Shown here piece by piece: positions 14,461-21,237 of a stretch of DNA of 28,570 bases. Every line of letters starts with the position of its first letter. Within the stretch, counting starts at the first letter, position 1. The position numbers and the translations under genes are program-made. The notes under the pieces were generated by a model. That model saw only the letters and a program-made list of their open reading frames with translations, ran no database searches and had not been told where the DNA came from. Location: assembly GCA_002437415.1 (NCBI GenBank), contig DJPL01000013.1, forward strand, positions 31,394 through 59,963, written 5' to 3'. Source of the DNA: Ruminococcaceae bacterium UBA6413 (GTDB lineage: Bacteria; Bacillota; Clostridia; Oscillospirales; Ruminococcaceae).

Positions 14461-15966
14461 TCACTGACCTGCGTGCTGTATGCCGAGTATCTCAAGTTCC
14501 TTTTCGTTAAGACCGATACCTCTGAGCATAAGTCTGTTGCCTCTGAGAGCTTCGACTGAGTTGATACCCATACCGCCCATCATTTCCTTGATCTCGTGAT
14601 CCCATGCGTGAACAAGGTTTACAAGTCGCTGATAACCGATGTTCGGGTTAAGGCGCTTTACAAGGTCGGGGCGCTGTGTTGCGATACCCCAGTTGCACTT
14701 GCCTGTCTGACAGCTTCTGCAAAGGTGGCAGCCGAGTGCCAGCAGAGCGGCAGTACCGATGTAGCAAGCGTCCGCACCGAGCGCGATAGCCTTTACAACG
14801 TCCGAGCTTGAACGGATAGAACCTGCAACCACTACAGAAACCTCGTTTCTGATACCCTCGTCGCGCAGACGCTGGTCAACGCTCGCAAGAGCAAGCTCTA
14901 TCGGGATACCTACGTTATCTCTTATTCTTGTGGGGGCGGCACCCGTACCGCCTCTGTAACCGTCTATTGCGATTATATCCGCACCCGAGCGTGCAATACC
15001 CGATGCGATAGCGGCAACGTTATGTACTGCGGCGATCTTTACGATAACCGGCTTTTTGTACTCCGTAGCCTCTTTCAGTGAAAGAACGAGCTGACGTAAG
15101 TCCTCTATCGAATATATATCGTGGTGGGGAGCAGGCGATATTGCATCTGTTCCCATAGGGATCATTCTTGTTCTTGAAACGTCCTCAAGAATTTTTGCTC
15201 CGGGGAGGTGTCCGCCGATACCGGGCTTTGCACCCTGACCCATCTTTATTTCTATTGCCGCGCCTGTTTCAAGATAATCCTTGAATACGCCGAAACGTCC
15301 CGAAGCGACCTGTACTATCGTGTTAGGTCCGTACTGATAGAAGTCCTTGTGCAGACCGCCCTCACCTGTGTTGTAGAATATACCGAGCTCTGTAGCCGCT
15401 CTTGCAAGGCTCTCGTGAGCGTTACGGCTGATAGAGCCGTATGACATAGCCGAGAACATTATAGGCGTTGAAAGCTCAAGCGTGGGCGTAGTTTCCGTCT
15501 TTACACTGCCGTCCTCGTTGAATGAAACGTTTTTCGGCTTCTTTCCGAGGAAGACCTTTGTTTCCATAGGCTCACGCAGAGGATCTATAGGCGGATTTGT
15601 TACCTGAGAAGCGTTGAGCAGTATCTTATCCCAGTAAACGGGGTATTCCTTGGGGTTACCCATTGCCGAGAGAAGAACACCGCCTGTTTCTGCCTGCTTG
15701 TAGACCTCCGTCATTATCTGCTGGCTCCAGTTGGAGTTGTTTCTGAACTTGTTGGGATTATCTACTATCTTTAATGCACCTGTAGGACAGATACATACAC
15801 ATCTCTGGCAGTCAACGCACTGCTGGCTGTCCGAGATCATCATATCGAGATCGCCGTCATATCTGTGTACCTCGTTGGAACACTGTCTTGCACACGCCTG
15901 ACATTTTATGCAACGGTCCTTATCTCTTATAACATCAAATAAAGGCTGAAAATAATTAAGTGCCAC
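14461..15966 (-). CDS. Glutamate synthase, FMN/Fe-S synthase subunit (GltB2-like)
   Basis: This 501-residue protein has an N-terminal two-cluster ferredoxin module (CIKCQACARQC at about 19-29, CVDCQRCVCICP near 51-62). The FMN-binding synthase barrel follows, with family segments GEGGLHKDFYQYG, IKMGQGAKPGIGGHLPG and ISPAPHHDIYSIEDL, and the Fe-S motif CHLCRSCQTGKCNWG near 415. It condenses ammonia with 2-oxoglutarate and reduces the imine to glutamate, taking ammonia from the adjacent amidotransferase. The fused ferredoxin module is typical of archaeal and clostridial split enzymes. It lies 17 bp downstream of the amidotransferase gene. Confidence 0.92.
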   Translation of the reverse strand: MALNYFQPLFDVIRDKDRCIKCQACARQCSNEVHRYDGDLDMMISDSQQCVDCQRCVCICPTGALKIVDNPNKFRNNSNWSQQIMTEVYKQAETGGVLLSAMGNPKEYPVYWDKILLNASQVTNPPIDPLREPMETKVFLGKKPKNVSFNEDGSVKTETTPTLELSTPIMFSAMSYGSISRNAHESLARAATELGIFYNTGEGGLHKDFYQYGPNTIVQVASGRFGVFKDYLETGAAIEIKMGQGAKPGIGGHLPGAKILEDVSRTRMIPMGTDAISPAPHHDIYSIEDLRQLVLSLKEATEYKKPVIVKIAAVHNVAAIASGIARSGADIIAIDGYRGGTGAAPTRIRDNVGIPIELALASVDQRLRDEGIRNEVSVVVAGSIRSSSDVVKAIALGADACYIGTAALLALGCHLCRSCQTGKCNWGIATQRPDLVKRLNPNIGYQRLVNLVHAWDHEIKEMMGGMGINSVEALRGNRLMLRGIGLNEKELEILGIQHAGQ

Positions 15967-15983
15967 TGTTACCGCTCCCTTTC

Positions 15984-17081
15984 TTACTTCTTTTCGTTCA
16001 GCTTAACGATGATAGGCTCGCCGCCTCTGGGTGACCAGATACGGTCAACAACGGGGCATATAGCTCTTATCGCACATTCCTCGCTTGCAAGGTAAACCAT
16101 ATCGCCCTTTTCGGCGGCAACCATTGAACGGAGCTTAAGTCTGTCGTTGAGTGCCATAAGACCGCCGTCAAAGCCGAGGATTATTGAGAACGGACCTGTT
16201 ATCAGAAGGCTTGAGAATACGTTTCTGAAGTATTTGAGCTTCTGTCTTTCGCTCTCGCTGTACTTATCCGAGTCTATCTCGCTCCAGAACGGAGCGGCAA
16301 TTATCTTTGCTATATCTTCAAGACATAGCTTCTGTTTTCTGTTGAGGAAGTCTATTATATATGTGATGACCTCTGTATCTGTCAGCAGGTTGCACTTGTA
16401 GCCGTACATTTCGATGTATCTTCTGTTTGCGTCGTAGGAAGAGATCTCACCGTTATGTACAATGGTATAATCCAGCAGAGCGAACGGATGAGCGCCGCCC
16501 CACCAACCGGGTGTGTTGGTAGGATATCTGCCGTGTGCCGTCCATGCATAGCCTGCATATTCTTCAAGTCTGTAGAACTCTCCGACATCTTCAGGGTATC
16601 CGACAGCCTTGAATACGCCCATATTCTTACCGCTTGAGAAAACGTAAGAACCGTTTATCTTGTCGTTTATGTTGATAACGCACTGCGCAACGAACTCTCT
16701 CTCGTCAAGCTGACTTTCCGCGAGCTTTGTCGGCAGGGGATTTACGAAATATCTCCAGATGAGCGGCTCGTTTGTGATGTTCGGGTGCTTTCTTGTGGGA
16801 ATGCGTGAAAGGTTTACAACATCAAAATGCTTGTCGAGGAAACGCTCGGTTTCAACTCTTGCCTCGTTTGAGTCATAGAAAATGTGGAACGCGTACTGAT
16901 CCTTGTATTCGGGATAAATGCCGTATCCTGCGAAACCGCCGCCCAGACCGTTAGATCTGTCGTGCATATATGATATTGATTTTACTATCTTGTCACCGCA
17001 TATTCTGTTGCCGTCTCTGCTGATGAAACCTGAAATAGCGCAGCCGGCGGGTATTCTGACCTGACCTTCTTTTTCCAGCAT
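15984..17081 (-). CDS. Glutamate synthase, class II glutamine amidotransferase subunit (GltB1-like)
   Basis: This 365-residue N-terminal-nucleophile amidotransferase hydrolyses glutamine to supply ammonia to the synthase subunit. The catalytic Cys is Cys14, in IPAGCAISGF. The first 13 residues must therefore be removed, which is usual for GltB1 proteins. Conserved segments follow: AHGRYPTNTPGWWGGAHPF, IVHNGEISSYDANR and LLTDTEVITYII. AGGAGTGAG precedes the ATG at 17081. It is the first gene of the operon, about 240 nt downstream of the start predicted from a consensus promoter, with a structured leader between. Confidence 0.92.
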   Translation of the reverse strand: MLEKEGQVRIPAGCAISGFISRDGNRICGDKIVKSISYMHDRSNGLGGGFAGYGIYPEYKDQYAFHIFYDSNEARVETERFLDKHFDVVNLSRIPTRKHPNITNEPLIWRYFVNPLPTKLAESQLDEREFVAQCVININDKINGSYVFSSGKNMGVFKAVGYPEDVGEFYRLEEYAGYAWTAHGRYPTNTPGWWGGAHPFALLDYTIVHNGEISSYDANRRYIEMYGYKCNLLTDTEVITYIIDFLNRKQKLCLEDIAKIIAAPFWSEIDSDKYSESERQKLKYFRNVFSSLLITGPFSIILGFDGGLMALNDRLKLRSMVAAEKGDMVYLASEECAIRAICPVVDRIWSPRGGEPIIVKLNEKK

Positions 17082-17160
17082 AAGCTCACTCCTGTTCGGT
17101 ATTGGGTTTGATTTTTCGTTTTCCGACGTTTAAATTTTGCTTTTATTCATTTTTGGGGAT

Positions 17161-17323
17161 AAAAACAGCAGGCAACAGACGATTCATACCGTAAATTTGC
17201 GGAGATTTGTGATTTTTCCGTAAATTTGAGGGATATTTGCAGTAAAATGAATTGAATGCTTCACTTTGCTGACCGTCTGAAACAGCTTTGTTTCGTAATT
17301 GCCTGCAGTCGGTTTGACTACAG
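17161..17323 (-). ncRNA. Candidate ANTAR-responsive leader of the glutamate synthase operon
   Basis: On minus-strand RNA, stem P1 (CTGTAGTC/GACTGCAG, 17323-17316 with 17310-17303) is followed after 8 nt by P2 (GAAAC-AAAGCT-GTTTC, 17294-17279). The P2 hexaloop has A1 and G4, as ANTAR targets require. P1 has a 5-nt AAACC loop, which does not fit the rule. The strand 17181-17168 can pair with two separate segments, CAGACG (17279-17274) and GCAGGCAA (17306-17299), giving 14 bp that bracket P2, and is followed by UGUUUUU. The long-range helix and P1 share GCAG, so they cannot form together. Two 11-bp direct repeats CCGTAAATTTG (17189-17199, 17218-17228) lie in the loop. Confidence 0.55.
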
Positions 17324-17328
17324 TTGTT

Positions 17329-17357
17329 ATTATATCACGGCTTTTCGATGTTGTCAA
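17329..17357 (-). promoter_or_regulatory. Consensus promoter of the glutamate synthase operon
   Basis: On the minus strand TTGACA (17357-17352), a 17-bp spacer and TATAAT (17334-17329) match consensus at all 12 positions. The start should fall near 17322-17325, just at the 5' edge of stem P1. Confidence 0.88.
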
Positions 17358-17364
17358 TACGTTT

Positions 17365-17392
17365 TTGCAAGTTTTTTAGATGAAACTTGCAA
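17365..17392. promoter_or_regulatory. Inverted repeat TTGCAAGTTT-N8-AAACTTGCAA
   Basis: A perfect 10-bp inverted repeat ends 8 bp upstream of the glutamate synthase -35. A further CTTGCAA lies at 17401-17407. The placement suits an activator site shared with, or divergent to, the gene at 17545. The rest of 17408-17544 shows only weak promoter-like sequences. Confidence 0.5.
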
Positions 17393-17544
17393 AATATTTT
17401 CTTGCAAATTTGCGGCTGAATTATACAAAATGACAGCAGATATACGGAATGGGGCGTTGCGATGCGCTTTTACGCATACGGACAAAGTAATAAACGCGTC
17501 CGGTATAACATATATCTGTACTAAAAACGAAAGCAGGTAGCGGT

Positions 17545-17940
17545 ATGGTAAGACGCAGAAGTTACAAAGCGGCAATAAAGAAGCTCAGACCTTTTATAAA
17601 AGGAGCTGTAGCCGGAATAGTAACGGCGGCGGTCTTTACCGTTATCGGTGCATTTTTGTTTAACGTTGCAGACGCTCCCGAGGGTGCGGATATCACATTC
17701 GGCTATATATCTCTCGGTGCGGCGGCGGGCGTATGCGGAATGTTCTGGGGCGGCGGAAGAGGTAAAAACGGCTTCGCGTGGGGTACGCTCGGCGGCGCTT
17801 CTATGTTTGCGGTGTGTTTTATCGGTACTGTTATATCCGGCGGATTTTCGGGAACTGTATTTGTGCCTAAGTTGATCCTTTCTGCGGTGTTTGGTTGTAT
17901 CGGCGGAATAATCGGCGTAAATCTTGTGGCAGAACGTTAG
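17545..17940 (+). CDS. Small membrane protein, TIGR04086-like
   Basis: This 131-residue protein has a basic N terminus (RRRSYKAAIKKLR) and about four Gly/Ala-rich transmembrane segments, near 20-42, 50-70, 78-98 and 105-127. Size, layout and composition match the TIGR04086 family of Firmicute membrane proteins, whose function is unknown. A weak AGGTAGCGG ribosome site precedes the ATG. It is divergent from the glutamate synthase operon and 92 bp upstream of metY, which has its own promoter. I cannot assign a function. Confidence 0.65.
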   Translation: MVRRRSYKAAIKKLRPFIKGAVAGIVTAAVFTVIGAFLFNVADAPEGADITFGYISLGAAAGVCGMFWGGGRGKNGFAWGTLGGASMFAVCFIGTVISGGFSGTVFVPKLILSAVFGCIGGIIGVNLVAER

Positions 17941-17950
17941 AATATTTCTA

Positions 17951-17979
17951 TAGACAAACAAAGCAAAATGTGGTAGAAT
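17951..17979 (+). promoter_or_regulatory. Promoter of metY, overlapped by an inverted repeat
   Basis: TAGACA (17951-17956), 17-bp spacer and TAGAAT (17974-17979) each match 5 of 6. GAATTACC (17976-17983) overlaps the -10 and is inverted as GGTAATTC at 18004-18011, a possible operator or leader hairpin. No SAM riboswitch fits in this short leader. Confidence 0.65.
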
Positions 17980-18032
17980 TACCTTAAACCCTGTAAGCTT
18001 AGGGGTAATTCAAAAACAAAGGAAAATTTAAG

Positions 18033-19313
18033 ATGAAGAAATATTCAATAGAAACGCTCGCCGTACACGCAGGCTACGAAACTGACGAAGCTACAATGTC
18101 GGTAACTCCGCCCTTATACGAAACCAACGCTTATGTGTTCAAGGACGCAAATCATGCGAGAACGCTCTTTGAGCTTAAAGAGCCCGGTAATATCTATTCA
18201 AGACTACAGAACCCCACCTGCGAGATGCTGGAGCGCAAGGTCACCGCTATGGACGGCGGCGTTGCGGCATTGTCGTTTGCATCGGGTCACGCCGCTATAT
18301 TCAATACTATAATAAATCTTTGCAGTGAAGGTGACGAGCTTGTTTCATCGATAAATATCTACGGCGGCGCTATAAATCTGCTCGGAATTACATTAAAGAG
18401 AATGGGTATCACTGTAAAGTTCGTTGACCCCGATGATCTTTCGGCATGGGAAAACGCCGTGACTGACAAAACAAAGCTGTTCTTCACGGAGCTTATCGGC
18501 AACCCCAACGCGAATGTGGCAGATATAGAAGAGATCGCGAAAATAGCCCACAAGCACGGCATTCCTTTCGTGGTTGACAGCACATTCACAACACCCTATC
18601 TTTGCAGACCCATAGAGTGGGGTGCTGACCTTGTTATCCACTCGGCGACAAAGTTCCTCGGCGGACACGGAAGCGTAATGGCGGGCGTTGTGGTTGACAG
18701 CGGTAAGTTTGCTTTCAAGGGCAACCCCAGATTCCCGCTTTTCAACGAGCCTGACGTATCTTATCACGGCGTTGTGTTTGCAGACCTAGGAGAGATGGCA
18801 TTCATATCAAGACTGCGTGCGCTTATCACAAGAGATATCGGTGCTTGCCTTTCCGCGTCTGCCGCTCATACCTGCCTTACAGGTATGGAAACGCTTGCTC
18901 TGCGTATGCAACGTCACTGTGAAAATGCGCTTGCGGTAGCAAAGTTCCTCGAAAGTCACCCCGGTGTCGAAAAGGTGAACTATCCCGCATTGCCCTCAAA
19001 CAAGTACTATGAGCTTTGTAAGAAGTATTGTCCCAAAGGCGCAGGCGGTGTATTTACATTCGTTATAAAGGGCGGTAAGCCCGCAGGCGAGAAGTTTATG
19101 AACAGCCTTGAGCTATTACAGATAGTGGCGAATGTCGGTGATGTAAGAAGCCAGGTTATCCACCCCGCTTCGACAACACACAGCCAGCTGTCACCCGAAC
19201 AGCTCGTAGCCGCAGGAATTACCGGGGGCACGGTAAGACTTACTATCGGTATCGAGGATATAAATGATATTATCGCGGATATCTCTCAGGCGCTTGATAA
19301 GGCGACAAAGTAA
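18033..19313 (+). CDS. metY: O-acetylhomoserine sulfhydrylase (MetY)
   Basis: This 426-residue PLP enzyme of the Cys/Met metabolism family makes homocysteine from O-acetylhomoserine and sulfide. The pyridoxal-phosphate lysine is Lys207 in HSATKFLGGHG. The N-terminal ETLAVHAGYETD, NIYSRLQNPT (active-site loop, about 53-62), and C-terminal GDVRSQVIHPASTTHSQ are typical of MetY. Its length fits MetY (about 425) rather than the ~380-400 of MetB/MetC. AAAGGA lies at 18018-18023. The gene forms its own unit between a promoter at 17951 and a terminator at 19329. Confidence 0.93.
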   Translation: MKKYSIETLAVHAGYETDEATMSVTPPLYETNAYVFKDANHARTLFELKEPGNIYSRLQNPTCEMLERKVTAMDGGVAALSFASGHAAIFNTIINLCSEGDELVSSINIYGGAINLLGITLKRMGITVKFVDPDDLSAWENAVTDKTKLFFTELIGNPNANVADIEEIAKIAHKHGIPFVVDSTFTTPYLCRPIEWGADLVIHSATKFLGGHGSVMAGVVVDSGKFAFKGNPRFPLFNEPDVSYHGVVFADLGEMAFISRLRALITRDIGACLSASAAHTCLTGMETLALRMQRHCENALAVAKFLESHPGVEKVNYPALPSNKYYELCKKYCPKGAGGVFTFVIKGGKPAGEKFMNSLELLQIVANVGDVRSQVIHPASTTHSQLSPEQLVAAGITGGTVRLTIGIEDINDIIADISQALDKATK

Positions 19314-19328
19314 CGCAAGATGAGTATT

Positions 19329-19363
19329 AAACGGGAGCGGGCGGCGATCCGCTCCCGTTTTTA
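19329..19363 (+). terminator. Terminator of metY
   Basis: AACGGGAGCGG/CCGCTCCCGTT with loop GCGGCGAT (19341-19348), followed by a T run to 19363. Confidence 0.9.
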
Positions 19364-19383
19364 ATAAAATTTGTTTAACCCCC

Positions 19384-19412
19384 TTGACAAACCGACTCCG
19401 ATGTGCTAAAAT
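19384..19412 (+). promoter_or_regulatory. Promoter of tRNA-Arg
   Basis: TTGACA (19384-19389), 17-bp spacer, TAAAAT (19407-19412), 24 bp upstream of the mature tRNA. Confidence 0.85.
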
Positions 19413-19435
19413 ATATTAGTAAATTTACAAGATAC

Positions 19436-19512
19436 GCGCCAATAGCTCAGCTGGATAGAGTATCTGGCTACGAACCAGAGGGTCGGGGGTTCGAATCCCT
19501 CTTGGCGTGCCA
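19436..19512 (+). tRNA. tRNA-Arg (anticodon ACG)
   Basis: A full cloverleaf with a 7-bp acceptor (19436-19442 with 19502-19508, first pair G-U), a D arm, an anticodon stem TCTGG/CCAGA with loop CTACGAA (anticodon 19470-19472), a GGGGGTTCGAATCCC T arm, discriminator G19509 and encoded CCA at 19510-19512. ACG would be read as ICG after deamination, serving CGN codons. Confidence 0.95.
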
Positions 19513-19546
19513 ACCGCTTTGATTATCATTATCAGAGCGGTTTTTC
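19513..19546 (+). terminator. Terminator of tRNA-Arg
   Basis: CCGCTTTGA/TCAGAGCGG stem followed by TTTTTCTTTT, immediately after the CCA end. Confidence 0.85.
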
Positions 19547-19575
19547 TTTTGCAAAAAATAATGCGGAACGGTTAT

Positions 19576-20049
19576 TTATTGTACCGTTTTAACAAATTCG
19601 GATATCCATTGCATTCCCCAGAACACCGTAAGATGTATAGCGGGGTCGGACAGCATAAGAACCGCACGTTCCGCTTTGCTTGAATTGTCGTCCTGCACTT
19701 TGAGTATCTGATAAACAATACCAACAATTCCGATAAACACGGCAGGAAGCATACTTGTGGCAAAGCTCATTACGACACCGTATATGGCAATCATTGCACA
19801 TATGCCTATAAGCCTTTTGAAAAAGTAACGCGCTGTATCGACCTTTGCAACGAGCGTTATAATTATTGCGATCACACCGCATATTATTGTTACGAAGCAA
19901 ACATACCTCCACAAAGCGTCAGGTCGCGTAAATGCCGAGATCCCGCCCGCATAAAGAAAGTCGGTGACAGTGCGGGCAACGCCCCATATGATAATCAATA
20001 CAGGGAAAATCAATGATTGTAGAAGCGCTGTTTTGTCGTTTGTGAACAT
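19576..20049 (-). CDS. Hypothetical membrane protein with about four TM segments
   Basis: I do not recognise the family. The 157-residue protein is mostly hydrophobic. Segments are near residues 10-30, 50-72, 80-98 and 100-120, with a polar KVQDDNSSKAER stretch and an amphipathic C terminus rich in Trp. An in-frame start four codons earlier (20061) lies upstream of the GAGGTG ribosome site, so the ATG at 20049 is preferred, although its spacing of four bases is short. It lies 117 bp downstream of the zeta-like kinase gene, too far to be certain of a shared operon. Confidence 0.6.
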   Translation of the reverse strand: MFTNDKTALLQSLIFPVLIIIWGVARTVTDFLYAGGISAFTRPDALWRYVCFVTIICGVIAIIITLVAKVDTARYFFKRLIGICAMIAIYGVVMSFATSMLPAVFIGIVGIVYQILKVQDDNSSKAERAVLMLSDPAIHLTVFWGMQWISEFVKTVQ

Positions 20050-20166
20050 GGCACACCTCAATTCGTTTATAGCAGTGACATAAAAACTGTTGCTGATATG
20101 ACTGTCCGTTTTTCATTCACGAAACAATCGTTGCCTGTCGTTTTGCTTTTGCTGTTTAATAAGACA

Positions 20167-20727
20167 TTATACTTGTCCGTCCGAAAATTCACTTTTCAGC
20201 TGCTCGATCCACTCCGTGTGTTGTTTAATTACGATTTCACCGTTTTTATATTCACCTGCATCGATAAATCCGTTTTCATTATCATAAAAATGAACTTCAT
20301 CGCAGTATGGAAGCACTTTAATTACATCGTCAAAACGTTTTGCAAATCTCTTTGAAACATCTTTTTTAGGAATATCGTGACCGCCTTTTCTTACACGGTT
20401 TTCTATTCTGATATAGCTTTCGTTAAGTGAACTCAGAGCCACATAGTACATTCTGATATAATAGCCGTTTTCCTTTGCTTTTTCCAATGTGCCGAATATT
20501 CTTTTTCCCGATAATGTGGTTTCCTGTGTGAAATTGATTTTCTTATCAAGGCAGTCGTTTATCATCTGTATAGCTTTTTTACCGCCTTTGATATTTCCGC
20601 CACACTTGGCAGAAATGGCATCAACGTCAATGATAATACCAAGGTCGGAACGCTCACCTTTGAGAAGTCCCGTAAGACTGCTTTTACCCACGCCGTTGAC
20701 ACCGCCAATAATCGTAAATATGCTCAT
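20167..20727 (-). CDS. Zeta-toxin-like P-loop kinase
   Basis: This 186-residue protein has a Walker A motif GGVNGVGKSS (8-17), an Asp-rich strand (IIIDVDAIS) and the zeta-type ETT segment (FTQETTLSGKR). A basic region RVRKGGHDIP and a downstream Arg (KRFAKRF) follow. Zeta/PezT proteins phosphorylate UDP-N-acetylglucosamine and block wall synthesis, but many stand-alone chromosomal homologues are of unknown role. No epsilon-type antitoxin gene is visible beside it. It is 27 bp after rlmH and probably in the dacA-like/rlmH operon, a wall-related setting. AAGGAG lies 10 bases upstream of the ATG. Confidence 0.75.
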   Translation of the reverse strand: MSIFTIIGGVNGVGKSSLTGLLKGERSDLGIIIDVDAISAKCGGNIKGGKKAIQMINDCLDKKINFTQETTLSGKRIFGTLEKAKENGYYIRMYYVALSSLNESYIRIENRVRKGGHDIPKKDVSKRFAKRFDDVIKVLPYCDEVHFYDNENGFIDAGEYKNGEIVIKQHTEWIEQLKSEFSDGQV

Positions 20728-20754
20728 TGCACCTGTGCTCCTTAGTATTTTTGT

Positions 20755-21237
20755 TTATTTGTGATACTTTTTCCCTGCAATGATACTGTACGCCCTGTAG
20801 ATCTGCTCAAGCAGCATCACCCTTGCAAGCTGGTGAGGAAAAGTCATTTTCGACATAGAAAGCTTTATGTCAGCCATTGCCTTTATCTTGGGCGCAAGTC
20901 CGAACGAGCTACCGATTATGAAGTTCACGGCTGATTTTCCCTGTACCGCCGTATCGCTCAGCTTAGCGGCAAGCTCCTCGCTTGAAAGCTGTTTACCCTC
21001 AATGCACATTGCAACGGTAAGGGCGTTTTTTGCAAGCTTCTTTTCTATCATTTCCGCTTCTTTGCAAAGAGCGTCCTCTATCTGCTTATCGGACGGTTCG
21101 TTCGGCAGTGCGACAGGCTCAAACTCGTATATTTTAAGCGTACAGAACCCGCCGAGCCGCTTTTCGTATTCCTTGCAGGCGTCTCTCAGATAGCTTTCCT
21201 TCAGCCTGCCAAGGCAGATTATATTTACATTTTGCAT
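20755..21237 (-). CDS. rlmH: 23S rRNA (pseudouridine1915-N3)-methyltransferase RlmH
   Basis: This 160-residue SPOUT methyltransferase methylates pseudouridine 1915 of 23S rRNA in the assembled ribosome. The SAM-binding region FIIGSSFGLAPKIKAMADIK and the C-terminal knot segment MTFPHQLARVMLLEQIYRAY, ending in GKKYHK, are diagnostic. Length is as usual for the family (about 155-160). Its ATG overlaps the stop of the upstream carboxypeptidase gene by one base (TGATG), so expression is coupled. Confidence 0.96.
   Translation of the reverse strand: MQNVNIICLGRLKESYLRDACKEYEKRLGGFCTLKIYEFEPVALPNEPSDKQIEDALCKEAEMIEKKLAKNALTVAMCIEGKQLSSEELAAKLSDTAVQGKSAVNFIIGSSFGLAPKIKAMADIKLSMSKMTFPHQLARVMLLEQIYRAYSIIAGKKYHK

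Noticed and set aside
17303..17323. P1 stem as a fully canonical ANTAR hexaloop
   Set aside because: Its loop is AAACC (5 nt) or CAAACCG (7 nt if the last pair opens), without A1/G4 spacing. Only P2 fits the rule, so the leader is offered at moderate confidence.
17941..18032. SAM riboswitch or T-box ahead of metY
   Set aside because: The region is only 92 bp, promoter included, and shows no conserved core. Too short for either class.
19384..19546. tRNA gene as an integration site for a mobile element
   Set aside because: No integrase gene and no repeat of the tRNA 3' end was seen downstream. The tRNA has its own terminator and ordinary neighbours.
20050..20166. Epsilon-type antitoxin gene beside the zeta-like kinase
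   Set aside because: No open frame of suitable length with a ribosome site on either strand in the adjacent gaps.
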